Part shown: in pieces, positions 17,746-27,201 of the stretch
Layout: each line of letters begins with the position of its first letter
Position numbering within the stretch: the first letter of the stretch is position 1
Assembly: GCA_016789265.1 (NCBI GenBank)
Contig: JAEUQK010000022.1
Span: forward strand, 47,776 to 111,775
DNA: 64,000 nt
Direction: 5' to 3'
From: Blastocatellia bacterium
GTDB lineage: Bacteria; Acidobacteriota; Blastocatellia; Pyrinomonadales; Pyrinomonadaceae
The notes under the pieces: model-generated
The model's input: the letters and a program-made list of their open reading frames with translations, nothing else
The model's database searches: none
Told to the model about the DNA's origin: nothing
Translations under genes and position numbers: made by a program

Positions 17746-17867
17746 CGCGCAAACCCTAGCCGCAGAAGGATGCAGGTGCACGCAGATGTTTCTAATAGAA
17801 CTCATCGTGAATATCTTATGCATCTTACTCTGATTCTCTCTGAGTATTACGGGTCTCTTTGAGGCGA

Positions 17868-18326
17868 TCACAACTCCTGAACACCGAGGTCCACCACGAG
17901 TTCGTCAAGCAGTTCGTGATCTACCTTTCCGGTGGTCGCGATCTTTCGAGCAGCTTTATCAGCTATCTCCTGTACCTCGTGGCCGGCGTGGCCTTTTATC
18001 CACTGCCAAACAATTTCATGTTTCGCGGCAGCGTGGTCGAGCTTCTCCCACCATTCATGGTTCGTTTTTCGTTTCCAGGAACCGCCCATCGTTTCTACAA
18101 CATATCGCGAATCAGATAGGACTTTCACTCTGCATGGCTCTTTCAAATTTTCAAGTCCGAGCGTTGCGGCGGCGATCTCTGCCTGCTGGTTCGTCGCGTT
18201 TCCTAAGTATTTACCGAACGCTTTCCAATACCCCTTGAACCCGAGCACGGCAACAGCCGCAGCACGCGGATTCCCTTTTCCGTTACCAAGGCTCGAACCA
18301 TCGCAGACAATTGTCACATTCTTCAT
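17868..18326 (-). CDS. rnhA: Ribonuclease HI
   Basis: A 152-residue nuclease that cuts the RNA strand of RNA-DNA hybrids. The four carboxylates are Asp9 (CDGSS), Glu50 (QQAEIAA), Asp72 (SDSRYV) and Asp123 (QEIADKAAR), with a flexible-loop His at 113 (KGHAGH). The basic handle region is short (WKRKTNHEWW). It lies downstream of the SbcC-like gene on the same strand, separated by a hairpin element. Complete and of typical length. Confidence 0.93.
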   Translation of the reverse strand: MKNVTIVCDGSSLGNGKGNPRAAAVAVLGFKGYWKAFGKYLGNATNQQAEIAAATLGLENLKEPCRVKVLSDSRYVVETMGGSWKRKTNHEWWEKLDHAAAKHEIVWQWIKGHAGHEVQEIADKAARKIATTGKVDHELLDELVVDLGVQEL

Positions 18327-18334
18327 ACGATCTC

Positions 18335-18398
18335 AATCAGGATACACAGGTTCCTCAGGATAAGAAAAAGCTATCCTGTTGATGCTGTCCATCCTGTT
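18335..18398. repeat. CAGGAT-type imperfect hairpin element, copy 1
   Basis: Two arms (about 18335-18362 and 18372-18398) are roughly complementary and built from repeated ACAGGAT-like units. The same arrangement occurs at 55855-55929. It fills the gap between rnhA and the SbcC-like gene. Confidence 0.6.
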
Positions 18399-18403
18399 CG
18401 AAT

Positions 18404-21058
18404 TCACCTTAACTCGCGTTCGACCCGAATCTCGTGATCCATATACCCCTCGAAGGTATCGTCGTGCGAGATGACGAAAAGCTGATCGAAGTGTTTTATC
18501 TGCCCTATCTGTTGCGCCAGATTCTCGCGTCGTTCGGCGTCCATGTTTGTTGTCGGCTCGTCAAAAAATGCGATGCGGATGTCTGATAATTGCTTCAGCA
18601 ACGCTAGCCGCACCGACAACGCCGCCGCCATCTGCTCGCCGCCTGAAAGACTTACGAACGGTCGGTCGTAACCGCCTTCTTCCAACGAGATCCCGTAATC
18701 CTCCGTCCATTTCAGAGTTCGCTCGGCATTCCCGGTTATCTCGCGATACATCATATTTGCTTCCTGAGAAACGTGCCAAACGTAGTTTCTCGCGACGAGC
18801 GGGGCAGCCTCTTTCAGCGTCTTTCGGATAAAATCGGTCGTCTCCAAGACCTTTTCCAGACGTTCCTTTTCACGAAATTCGTCCTGCATAGATCGCCGGA
18901 TCGCTTCCAGGCGTTCCAGCTCCGACGTAAGTTCAGCTTCGCGTTTTGCTAAGACCGTCGCTGTCGTACATAGCTCGACCTGTTTTTTCTCAAATTCCGA
19001 AAGTTCATTTCGTACGGCGAGGTGCCGGTCACGGTCGTAGCCGCGTCCCGCATCTTGATACTCAGCTTCGGCCCTTGTCAGACGCTTGTTTATCGCATTT
19101 AGTTCCGTGTCCGCGGCGGCAGCCTGGAGTTCCCTTTCGGCTAACAATAATGCTAAAGCCTCATTCGCGACGAAACTGCGGTAAGCTTCGACGGTCGCGT
19201 CACGCAAAGCTGTAGCTTTAGCCCAATGTGCATCGAGATCCTTGTACGCTTCAAGTTGTTCGACAGTCATTCGACGATCGCTTTCCAGGCGTTCAAGGTT
19301 TTTCTCGATAACGGAAGTTTGTTCCCGGAGTTCACTTTCGCGTTGGACATCAGTTTCGAGAAGGGCGATCCGTGTTCTCGGACTGGCGAGCTTGATCAAT
19401 TCCGATTCGACCCGCCGAAGCTCCGATTCCCAGGTTTCTTGCGATCCTGTGCCCTTGTCCATAGACTCTTTTTCAGCCTTTAACCTTTTCCCTTCTTCCT
19501 CGATCTCGCGTTCGCGCGATTCGAGAACGGTCAATTGGGCCAGAAACTTCTCTGCCTCTCGGGCAGAACCCAGAGCGGAAGTATTCTTTGAATGTTCGGA
19601 CCGCAACATCGCGATCCTCGACCGCATCTCGTCGAACTGGCTTGTTACAAATCCTTCAAGCGTTTGGCCGTTTTTCAGATTCAAGCATTTTTCTGAGAGT
19701 ATCGGACACAGACCGTTCTTGATCTCACGTTGAAAGGCCTCATCGCGTTCAAGTGCAGCGTTCAAATTCGCAAGTTCGCGAACGATCTCGGAATCGCGCA
19801 CTTGAAACTTGTCCAGTTCCGCCGCCAGTCTGCTTTTCTCCCGTGCTTCGGCAAGCTGAGCCTGTATCTCGCGATACGACCGGCGAAGCCGTTCAAGTTT
19901 TTCATCAAGACTTTTTATATGTTGTCCGGCCGCAGCCGAACGGGCCATCTCGTTCTTAAGACGCTCCGATTCCCGTTCGAGCCGATCTTGTTCGGAAACA
20001 AGTGGCCTTAGAGATTCGATGACCGATCGCGAATCCTGGATTTTCGCGATCTCGGCCGCGAGATGCTTTTGTTCAGCTGAAACCTTCGCTTCGGCTTTTT
20101 CGATCTTTGCGAGTTCATCTCGAAATTTCTGTCGCTGATCGCGCTCGCGTTCGAGTTCGTTGATGCGCGCTACCGATTCGCTATGTCGGGCCGCGTCGGC
20201 CCTTACATTCTCTACCAGAACGGCAGCAGATCGAGATCTATCAAGGTCCGTTTCCCGTTGTGTTCTCACAAGATCGGCCTTTTCCTTTTCCGAACGGAGG
20301 TTCTGTATCTCGCTTGTCATCGACCTGAGGCGTTCTTCAGTCTGGTCGAGAGCCATTAATCCGGTCCGTTTTTCACTCAAGGCGGCGTCAACCAAGGCGA
20401 GCTCGCCCTTTATCAGATCGGACTGTTCTAAAGTTGCGGCTCGATCAGCTTCAACAGAGTCGATCCTCGCTATCTCACCCTCCGCTCTTGCAATACGCGT
20501 CGAGACCAAATTGATCTGTCCCTCGACATACCGTTCGGTCTTCAGTAACTCGTCCGCTCCGCGGCGATATTCCTCGACCTTGAGCAACGTATCAAATGTC
20601 TTTTTACGTTCGGCAGCCGTCGCCAAAAAGATCGCCGTAAACGTCCCTTGCGGAACGCCGATGGCGTGTTTGAACAGCGTTTCCAGGTCGGTCCCGGGCT
20701 CAACGCCCAAATGCTGCCAAAGGAATCGGGTTACCTCGTCCTTTTTATCCGCAATGCGGAGCTTTAATGCAGGATCGTAAACATTGTATCCGGTACCGGT
20801 ATCGCGATAGACGGTATATTCGCGTTCATCAAGCCCACTTTCGATAGTGACGCGGACAGAGCCTTTCTTTGTTCCGCGGCGAACGAATTCGTCCTTTTTG
20901 TATGACAGAAGGTCAAAAAGCGTCCACGCTATCGATTCGAGAATAGTGGTTTTTCCGGCGCCATTATCGCCGGTGATCGCCGTCGTTCCTCGTTCAAATT
21001 CGAACACGGCACCGGCATAAGACTTTATGTTTTCGAGCTCGACCCTTTTGACGTGCAT
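18404..21058 (-). CDS. SbcC/Rad50-like SMC-family ATPase
   Basis: An 884-residue ABC-type DNA repair ATPase. Walker A is GDNGAGKTT (residues 30-38); the Q-loop region GVPQGTF is at about 134-140; two long coiled coils flank a hook at about 447-462; the signature SLSGGEQMAAAL and Walker B IAFFDEPTTNMD are at the C-terminus. Rad50 and SbcC bind ends of DNA together with an Mre11/SbcD nuclease. The hook has Cys451 and Cys458 separated by six residues rather than the usual two. No sbcD gene is in the window. It is divergent from a small unknown gene. Confidence 0.85.
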   Translation of the reverse strand: MHVKRVELENIKSYAGAVFEFERGTTAITGDNGAGKTTILESIAWTLFDLLSYKKDEFVRRGTKKGSVRVTIESGLDEREYTVYRDTGTGYNVYDPALKLRIADKKDEVTRFLWQHLGVEPGTDLETLFKHAIGVPQGTFTAIFLATAAERKKTFDTLLKVEEYRRGADELLKTERYVEGQINLVSTRIARAEGEIARIDSVEADRAATLEQSDLIKGELALVDAALSEKRTGLMALDQTEERLRSMTSEIQNLRSEKEKADLVRTQRETDLDRSRSAAVLVENVRADAARHSESVARINELERERDQRQKFRDELAKIEKAEAKVSAEQKHLAAEIAKIQDSRSVIESLRPLVSEQDRLERESERLKNEMARSAAAGQHIKSLDEKLERLRRSYREIQAQLAEAREKSRLAAELDKFQVRDSEIVRELANLNAALERDEAFQREIKNGLCPILSEKCLNLKNGQTLEGFVTSQFDEMRSRIAMLRSEHSKNTSALGSAREAEKFLAQLTVLESREREIEEEGKRLKAEKESMDKGTGSQETWESELRRVESELIKLASPRTRIALLETDVQRESELREQTSVIEKNLERLESDRRMTVEQLEAYKDLDAHWAKATALRDATVEAYRSFVANEALALLLAERELQAAAADTELNAINKRLTRAEAEYQDAGRGYDRDRHLAVRNELSEFEKKQVELCTTATVLAKREAELTSELERLEAIRRSMQDEFREKERLEKVLETTDFIRKTLKEAAPLVARNYVWHVSQEANMMYREITGNAERTLKWTEDYGISLEEGGYDRPFVSLSGGEQMAAALSVRLALLKQLSDIRIAFFDEPTTNMDAERRENLAQQIGQIKHFDQLFVISHDDTFEGYMDHEIRVERELR

Positions 21059-21140
21059 CTAAGTTTCGCACCAACAGATTTTGACCGTTGGTTCGATATT
21101 AAGATAATTGAGGCGATAAGAAAAAGTTTGAACCGGTCCT

Positions 21141-21428
21141 ATGAAAATCGAAAATGGCGAATGTGTCGTCCTGGTGCTGCACACTCCGCGTGAGAAGTTG
21201 CTGGGGATCCTGGATGAGATAAATACCGCGGGCGTGCACGTCCGCGCCATTGACCTTGGTTATTTCGACGATTGGTGCGCGGCGATCGCAAACGGCGAAG
21301 ACTATCTGCCGATGAGCGACTACTTCATCCCGATGTGGCGTGTGGAACGAATGACGCGTGACGAAGGGTCGCCGTCACTTACTGAATCGTTTGAACAAAG
21401 GACGGGAAGAAACTTAGGCGAGTTTTAG
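21141..21428 (+). CDS. Small conserved-looking protein of unknown function
   Basis: A 95-residue soluble protein with no signal peptide or membrane segment. It has a beta-alpha pattern at the start (ECVVLVLHTPREKLLGILDEINTAGVHVRAIDL) and an aromatic acidic middle (YFDDWCAAI, DYFIPMWRVERM). I do not recognise a family. It is divergent from the SbcC-like gene, with 82 bases between the starts, and its stop overlaps that of the DUF4097 gene by four bases on the opposite strand. The codon pattern matches its neighbours, which supports a real gene. Confidence 0.62.
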   Translation: MKIENGECVVLVLHTPREKLLGILDEINTAGVHVRAIDLGYFDDWCAAIANGEDYLPMSDYFIPMWRVERMTRDEGSPSLTESFEQRTGRNLGEF

Positions 21429-22459
21429 TTCTGTTTACGGATGCCGATGCTGCCGCTGCTGGTTGTCACGGTCACCGACGCGTCGCCGTTCCCAAATTTC
21501 GCAACGATACTCTTGCCGCCCGGGATCAAGTTTTCGGTCTCCAGCTTGAATGGGATCGCCGAATCGAAATTTCCGAAACCATATGACGCCTGCATCTTAC
21601 AGGAGGTGTCTTGCGGAAGAAGCATTCGCACCGAGCCGTTTGAAGTCTTAAAATTATAGAGACCGCCGGGAAGGAACTTACCGTTGAAACTGACAGTGCC
21701 CGATATCGAATTTGCCTCGATCTGACGGTGATTTACGTTTTGAAGTGAAATAGCGCCGCTGTTCGTCTTGGCCTTCAGCAGATCGTCGGGACTGCCGGGT
21801 TTTACGTCAAATGCCAGAATGTTGCCGGTCGTGGTCTGCAGCGAGATCTGGCCGGCAGAACTTTCGATCATGACATCGCCCTGAAACGCCTCCGCGGCTA
21901 CACCGCCGGCGATGTTGCGAAGAGCGATGCTGCCTTCGATAACCTTTACATTTGCTTTCCTGACGGAATCGATCACGGCCCCACTGGTCCTGGCTTCCAG
22001 CCCAACACTGGCTGCCATCGGCAGATCGATCTCTACCGAATCTCCGGCAAGACAGTTGGTCATCGGCCCGTTCATCGGAACACCCGCCGCCTGATTAGTT
22101 ATCCAGATCCAGTTTGCCTTTCCGGTCTCGGGATTCTTTTCAAGTGAGCGAAATTCAAATTTACGCCCGTTTCTGACGAAAACGCGTACCTCATTTCGTT
22201 CCCACCCGTTTATCTTCACAGCGCCTTCAGAAACGCAGAGCTTGACCGCCACGTTTGGATCGGCAGGTATCGCTCGTTCAGACGTGTACCGCTCGTCCCG
22301 CGCAAATCGAGGAATTCCGGGCTGTTTCGTTTTATCGACGACCTCGACTTTCGCCTTTGGAGCGGGTTTAGCAGGTGGTACCGGGGGTTCAGTTTGCGCT
22401 ACCAGGGCGCCGGCAGACAGGCACAGCAATAGCCCAAGTTGTAAGGAATTTCGAATCAT
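21425..22459 (-). CDS. Exported DUF4097-type beta-strand repeat protein
   Basis: A 344-residue protein with a signal peptide (LLLCLSAGALVAQ). After a proline-rich linker it consists of short beta-strand repeats with the DUF4097 look (ISGTVSFNG, TSNGSVRMLL, ASGVAVIDSVR-like segments, ending TVTTSSGSIGIRK). Such adhesin-like right-handed folds are commonly encoded beside ECF sigma/anti-sigma genes. Here it is the third gene of such a unit, 29 bases after the anti-sigma gene. Its role in the envelope is unknown. Confidence 0.78.
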   Translation of the reverse strand: MIRNSLQLGLLLCLSAGALVAQTEPPVPPAKPAPKAKVEVVDKTKQPGIPRFARDERYTSERAIPADPNVAVKLCVSEGAVKINGWERNEVRVFVRNGRKFEFRSLEKNPETGKANWIWITNQAAGVPMNGPMTNCLAGDSVEIDLPMAASVGLEARTSGAVIDSVRKANVKVIEGSIALRNIAGGVAAEAFQGDVMIESSAGQISLQTTTGNILAFDVKPGSPDDLLKAKTNSGAISLQNVNHRQIEANSISGTVSFNGKFLPGGLYNFKTSNGSVRMLLPQDTSCKMQASYGFGNFDSAIPFKLETENLIPGGKSIVAKFGNGDASVTVTTSSGSIGIRKQN

Positions 22460-22488
22460 CTTCTACCCGTCAAAATTACCGCCAAAGG

Positions 22489-23376
22489 CTACTGCAAACT
22501 AGCCATCAGTTCGTCACGCTGTGCGGACGATTTCAGGAGATCGATCTTGTCCTGATACGCCGAATAAAGGATCTGTTTAGCCGCCTGGTTCCGCGGATTC
22601 TTACGAACGACCTCGCGCATCTTCGTGATCGAATCGTCGACCAAAGCCATATCGCGTGCGTAGGCGACCTGACTCGAGGCCTTCATACCGGCATTCTGTG
22701 CGGTCACGCCCTGCTCAAGTTCGTTGATCGTTTTGATATAGCTCTCTTCGCCGGGCAGGTATTGAGCACTCGCGGGGACTACATCCACGCGTTTCGGGCC
22801 AGACTCCTTATAGTTCGCGTAGGTGACTATCTTTTTCAGCTCCGCTTCCGGCAGTTTGGTTTCCGTCACGCCATTCTTGTCGCCTTTTGTCGTTGTTGCC
22901 GGCACGACAACAGGAGTACCGCTAACCGACTCGACATTCACATTTGGCACCGATTCTGTCTGAGTTGGTGTCTGTATCCCGGCGACCGTCGCCTGTCCCG
23001 TATTTGAAGAATTCAGCGTCCAAACCGTCGCTACCATCCCTATAACGAGAAATATCCCGGCGGCGACCGCAAATGACGGGTTCGAAAGACTGACAGTGAC
23101 AAATGCCAACAAACGCTGCCACACAGAGATTTTGCTCTTTTCTTCCGCGATCGACTCGTTAATTCGGCTCCAAAGTCGCTGTGTAGGCACCAAGGTGTTC
23201 ATTTCGCGGTCCAGAACGGAATAGACCAGCGATGATTCTTCTTCGGCCTGAGCAAGCAGCATGGTGCACGAATCGCACATGGCGACATGATCCGAAATTC
23301 TAACGGCTTCATCCGGACGTGTTTCGCCGTCCAGAAAGGCCTGTATGGTCCCAATATCTAAACAATTTCCGTTCAT
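22489..23376 (-). CDS. Membrane anti-sigma factor with zinc-finger domain
   Basis: A 295-residue protein. The N-terminal zf-HC2-type anti-sigma domain has His27, Cys31 and Cys34 in the pattern HVAMCDSC. One membrane span lies at about 97-120 (AAGIFLVIGMVATVW). The rest is periplasmic, with a threonine/valine-rich linker and a helical end (SQVAYARDMALVDDSITKMREVVRKNP). It should hold the upstream ECF sigma factor inactive until an envelope signal. Its start overlaps the sigma gene stop by four bases, a standard sigma/anti-sigma arrangement. Confidence 0.88.
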   Translation of the reverse strand: MNGNCLDIGTIQAFLDGETRPDEAVRISDHVAMCDSCTMLLAQAEEESSLVYSVLDREMNTLVPTQRLWSRINESIAEEKSKISVWQRLLAFVTVSLSNPSFAVAAGIFLVIGMVATVWTLNSSNTGQATVAGIQTPTQTESVPNVNVESVSGTPVVVPATTTKGDKNGVTETKLPEAELKKIVTYANYKESGPKRVDVVPASAQYLPGEESYIKTINELEQGVTAQNAGMKASSQVAYARDMALVDDSITKMREVVRKNPRNQAAKQILYSAYQDKIDLLKSSAQRDELMASLQ

Positions 23377-23954
23377 AATGTCTCTCTCCCGACCTTGCCG
23401 TAAAACCGCATGAATTCCGACCGGGCACGTGCCACGTAGGTCCCAATGCTCGTTTCGTTAAGATCAAGGCTCTGTGCGATCTCGCGATAGGAAAGGCCCT
23501 GCTGTTTCAACATCAAACAGCTTCGTAGCGGCTCTTTGATCTTCCCCAATGCTCGATTTATCTCGCTTATTCCCGCCTTTTCTTCAAATTCGTCCTCGAC
23601 CGAGAATACGCTTGATTCTACTGTTTCTTTGACGTAATTCTCGTCTCTATTGTTTGCCCTTATCTTCGTCCGGAGCGTGTTCTTTGCCTCGTTAAGGGCG
23701 ACCCTGATGAGCCACGGCCGAAGCATTTCCTGATCGATCGACTCATGGTGTTTATATAGCTTTATGAACACTTCTTGGGTAACGTCCTCCGCAAGCCCCG
23801 CATCCTGAACGACCGAACGCGCTGCGCGAAATACGGTTCGATGATGAAGCGAAAATGCCTCCTCAAACTCGATCGTTTCTTTCGCTACGGCAGCCGCTGC
23901 TTGTTCGGACATTGAGTCCACAAAAGTTTCAGTCGAATCGCTCATTTCCAGCAT
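23373..23954 (-). CDS. ECF RNA polymerase sigma factor
   Basis: A 193-residue sigma-70 family factor with only regions 2 and 4. Region 2 includes FRAARSVVQDAGLAEDVTQEVFIKLYKH, and region 4 includes LRSCLMLKQQGLSYREIAQSLDLNETSIGTYVARARSEF. It heads a three-gene unit with its anti-sigma factor and a DUF4097 protein, so it probably drives its own operon and envelope genes. The first 40 residues are an acidic, alanine-rich extension; the internal Met at residue 4 (MSDSTETF) is an alternative start. Confidence 0.92.
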   Translation of the reverse strand: MLEMSDSTETFVDSMSEQAAAAVAKETIEFEEAFSLHHRTVFRAARSVVQDAGLAEDVTQEVFIKLYKHHESIDQEMLRPWLIRVALNEAKNTLRTKIRANNRDENYVKETVESSVFSVEDEFEEKAGISEINRALGKIKEPLRSCLMLKQQGLSYREIAQSLDLNETSIGTYVARARSEFMRFYGKVGRETL

Positions 23955-24090
23955 TAACCAATGCTTTCACATAAGATACACCAGCCAAGGCCGGTTTGTG
24001 ACAAATAAAAGTCGACCGCTTTACCCTCCACTTTATACGCGAACCCCCGCGCGATTAAGGATCAAATAGAAAATTAGACCGACCAAATCG

Positions 24091-25527
24091 CTAATAGGTC
24101 AGCACCCGTATCGGGTTGGCAGTCTCTGGTCCCAAGTCGATGTCCGGAAAAGCGGTGATCACGAAAACCTCGCCCGTTTCTTCGCCCCGGGAGAGGCTGT
24201 AAAGCACAGATCCTATAGATGTTATTCCACCGGCATTTTTGAAAGAAGGTTCCGCCACGGCCAAAAGCTTTAGGCACTCTATGAGATGACGGCGTCCAAC
24301 CCCAAATTCACCGGCCTTATTTCCGATCACAAATCGGACTTCTGCTTGCTGCTCAGTGAAATGCGACAAAAGCGATGCCGTAAGTGAAACGCCAGACTCA
24401 AACCGTTCCGAACGAATCCCGGGCCCGTTGGTTTGCTCGGCCTCGATCTTATCTCTTATCGTCATAGGTTTTTGTTCGGCCTCGGGCAGACACGGGTCGA
24501 GAAGGATGGTGATCTTCCGGTCATCCTCGGCGGCAAACTCCCGAACGATCAGGCTTCGAGACCGAGCTGTAGCCTTCCAGTCCACCTTTCTAAGATCGTC
24601 GTTGGGAAGGTATTCCCGCAGAGTCAGCAAGTCTTGACCGGCCCCCCGTCTAGTTGTCGCCAGTGATCCGACGTTTGTCTGCAGATCGTCAATCTCAGAC
24701 GTAAGCGGTTGGATCTTTGGAAAGACCAACAGATTCGTCTCTCGGGCCGGAAGCCTTCGGCGGTGGCGGAAAAAAGCAAAGGGAAAACGTGTTGAGAGTT
24801 CAAAGTCTTTTATCAGGAAACATCCACGATTTTCGAAAACATGAGATGCCGTTTCTTCCGTGGTCGCATTCCTTTTTAGATGAATAAAATAATTCAGGGT
24901 TCGAGTCTTGATAGGAGCACGGGCCAAACGTTCAGCTATGAATCTCGGAAACAGCTTTCTCATTTCGTCTGCCGCGAGCGATTCTTCTCGCTCTTTCCCC
25001 CGAACATCCACGACCACTGAATAGCTTGAGACGAACCGTTTTCGGTTGTTAACGCTAACGAGTATCTCCGTTTCCTCACCGGCAAAGATAGCCTCGGGAA
25101 ACCGCATTTTCACATCGAGTTTCTTCAGAGTGATCGTTCCTGCCACAAAGGCAATAATCACTGCAGACGATAGGAACGCCAGGATCAGGAACAATAGGTT
25201 GTTTCCGGTGTTCCATGCGGAAAACCCGACAATTGCGATCAACCCGAGCATTATTGCTCCGCCAAGGGTCAATTCGAACGGCAGGTTCAGCTGAGAGGCC
25301 TCTTTGCTTGCGTTCCGTGCAAGCGGCGGCAGAACAAAGATCAAGATCAGTACGACAAAGACCAGAGAAGCGACGGCAGCAATTCCTGCGAGCGATGCAT
25401 TCCCGGTACGATGCGCGACGAGCGTCAATAGGGCAAGCGCGATCCCGCCAAACACGACAATAGTGCCAAGCACCGCGCTCCTCAGATCACGCAAACTGAA
25501 CAGTTGAGTCAATGACTGAAAACTCAT
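24091..25527 (-). CDS. DUF58 domain membrane protein
   Basis: A 478-residue protein with three membrane spans in the first 135 residues (about 16-36, 42-65 and 88-130) and a large C-terminal soluble part. The DUF58 signature is complete: GAGQDLLTLREYLPNDDLRKVDWKATARSRSLIVREF at about 290-330, followed by a von Willebrand-like stretch (KITILLDPC). DUF58 proteins work with MoxR AAA ATPases, and a moxR gene lies upstream, separated by one membrane-protein gene. The substrate is unknown; such systems act as chaperones for exported or membrane complexes. Confidence 0.85.
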   Translation of the reverse strand: MSFQSLTQLFSLRDLRSAVLGTIVVFGGIALALLTLVAHRTGNASLAGIAAVASLVFVVLILIFVLPPLARNASKEASQLNLPFELTLGGAIMLGLIAIVGFSAWNTGNNLLFLILAFLSSAVIIAFVAGTITLKKLDVKMRFPEAIFAGEETEILVSVNNRKRFVSSYSVVVDVRGKEREESLAADEMRKLFPRFIAERLARAPIKTRTLNYFIHLKRNATTEETASHVFENRGCFLIKDFELSTRFPFAFFRHRRRLPARETNLLVFPKIQPLTSEIDDLQTNVGSLATTRRGAGQDLLTLREYLPNDDLRKVDWKATARSRSLIVREFAAEDDRKITILLDPCLPEAEQKPMTIRDKIEAEQTNGPGIRSERFESGVSLTASLLSHFTEQQAEVRFVIGNKAGEFGVGRRHLIECLKLLAVAEPSFKNAGGITSIGSVLYSLSRGEETGEVFVITAFPDIDLGPETANPIRVLTY

Positions 25528-25539
25528 TACGGCAGGAAA

Positions 25540-27084
25540 CTAACGTCTGAACCGGAATACTTTCGAGATGACCGTTATTGCGATCAGTTGTCCTATGACA
25601 ATAACCGCCACCCTGATCACCGTAGGCAGGATCTCGCCATAAAAACTGTCGTAGCTGATCTTCGTCAAAACGATGAAATATACTGCGCTCCGCCAACTTG
25701 AAAATGGCTGGCCTTCGATCAGCGAGGCGTAAAAAATGCGGATCAGGAATCCGAGAACGAACATGCCAATAGGAACGCCGGCCGGGCCGAAGTTCCGCAA
25801 CAGATCGCCCATTGCGGTGATCGCGAGCCCAAATCCACCGTAGCCAAAATATAATTCGTTGTAAGAATAATTGTCAGCGATAGTAGGCTTATCTTTCCAC
25901 AAGAACCTGGGGATGAACGCCGTCCATGTATATTGCCAGATGTTGTTATCTAATCCGTATGCCGACTCGTATGTCGCTAGAGCTTCATAGTTCGAGACCA
26001 CCACGGCAAGCGAACTGGCAATCTCAAGCCGTTCGGCAAGTTGCAGGAAAGATTCCGTAGCCTGCTGAGTCAGGTCCTTTTCACCGATCTTGGAAAGAGC
26101 ATCTATCGCGAGTTCAGCATATTGGTCCGAACCGATCCTTTCGTCGCTACCTTTAACATTTCGAAAAGTCGTTCCATAGACGAATCCAATGATCAACGCC
26201 GCGGTCAACCCGGTTCCGAGCCACATCCAGTTCCTGAATACCAGCCGACGGCGAACGAGTACAAAAGCGGCGATGAAGTAAATGACACTGTAAAGCAAAC
26301 TACTCTTACCCCCGAGCACCACAAGCATGAAACCGGCCGTAATGACCTGCGCAGCAACGATCAAGTAACGCTGCACGTTCCATTGCTCGATCCTGAAGAA
26401 CGCTACCCAAAGCAGAAACGATGAAGTTGGAACAGTGATGGTCAGGTAGAAATTAAGACTGCCCGTATCCCCGAGGATCACGCCCTGACTCTGATAACCT
26501 ATTTGGCCGAGTTCCAGCGCCAAGAGTGTTGCATAAAAACCGACGATCAGGACCGCGATCGAACCGCCGATCAACTGACCAGGAGAAAATTCCCAAACCG
26601 GCAGCCGCTTAGAGATCCTCTCGCCGATCCGCTTCCCATAAGGGACGAGAAAACCCAACGACAGCCCTCCAAAACCAAGTATTATGTAAAGAAAGGCAAG
26701 CGGAAAATCATATTCCGGTTGATTTACGTAGGCGAGATAATAGTAATTTGAAAGCCCGAAAACCAGGCTCCACCCGCCAAGAAAGAAGATCGGGAAAAAG
26801 TAAGCGCCCGCGGCATAAACAAGCGGATGAACGACAGTAAACTCTCCACGGCGTTTCAAATAAAAGATCGGAAAAACGATCACGGCGCCTGTCGCGATCA
26901 CCCACGGAATGAGGTATGGACGCTCGACCCGAAACGGAACGATCTCCGTGCCGAAAACAAACACGAGAAGCCCGACAAACGCCGCGACCATCAACAAGGC
27001 GGAAACAACGAGCACGAACCGGTTGTCCCGGCCAGCCGATAAGTGGATAGTCTTTGGATCTATTTTTGAAAGTGCCGGATTCAT
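25540..27084 (-). CDS. Polytopic membrane protein, O-antigen/oligosaccharide polymerase-like
   Basis: A 514-residue protein with about twelve membrane segments. A long soluble loop at about 345-420 carries the pattern YGLDNNIWQYTWTAFIPRFLWKDKP, as in oligosaccharide repeat-unit polymerases (Wzy/EpsG-like), which join lipid-linked glycan units at the outer face of the membrane. No glycosyltransferase genes are near. It sits 12 bases upstream of the DUF58 gene and downstream of moxR, an unusual position for a glycan polymerase. Sequence divergence in this class is large, so the function is tentative. Confidence 0.65.
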   Translation of the reverse strand: MNPALSKIDPKTIHLSAGRDNRFVLVVSALLMVAAFVGLLVFVFGTEIVPFRVERPYLIPWVIATGAVIVFPIFYLKRRGEFTVVHPLVYAAGAYFFPIFFLGGWSLVFGLSNYYYLAYVNQPEYDFPLAFLYIILGFGGLSLGFLVPYGKRIGERISKRLPVWEFSPGQLIGGSIAVLIVGFYATLLALELGQIGYQSQGVILGDTGSLNFYLTITVPTSSFLLWVAFFRIEQWNVQRYLIVAAQVITAGFMLVVLGGKSSLLYSVIYFIAAFVLVRRRLVFRNWMWLGTGLTAALIIGFVYGTTFRNVKGSDERIGSDQYAELAIDALSKIGEKDLTQQATESFLQLAERLEIASSLAVVVSNYEALATYESAYGLDNNIWQYTWTAFIPRFLWKDKPTIADNYSYNELYFGYGGFGLAITAMGDLLRNFGPAGVPIGMFVLGFLIRIFYASLIEGQPFSSWRSAVYFIVLTKISYDSFYGEILPTVIRVAVIVIGQLIAITVISKVFRFRR

Positions 27085-27201
27085 CTGCGAACCAAGAGCC
27101 AGTGAAAGGTTAATTTAACACAAAACGCCTTTTGCTCTCTGTCCGCGATCATTCTGTGAGCATCATGGTCGCCTGGACACAAATTGCTACCTGTCAGCGG
27201 A

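Noticed and set aside
19226..20780. Several plus-strand frames of 80-200 codons opposite the SbcC-like gene
   Set aside because: They are antisense shadows of a well-supported coiled-coil gene and resemble no protein family.
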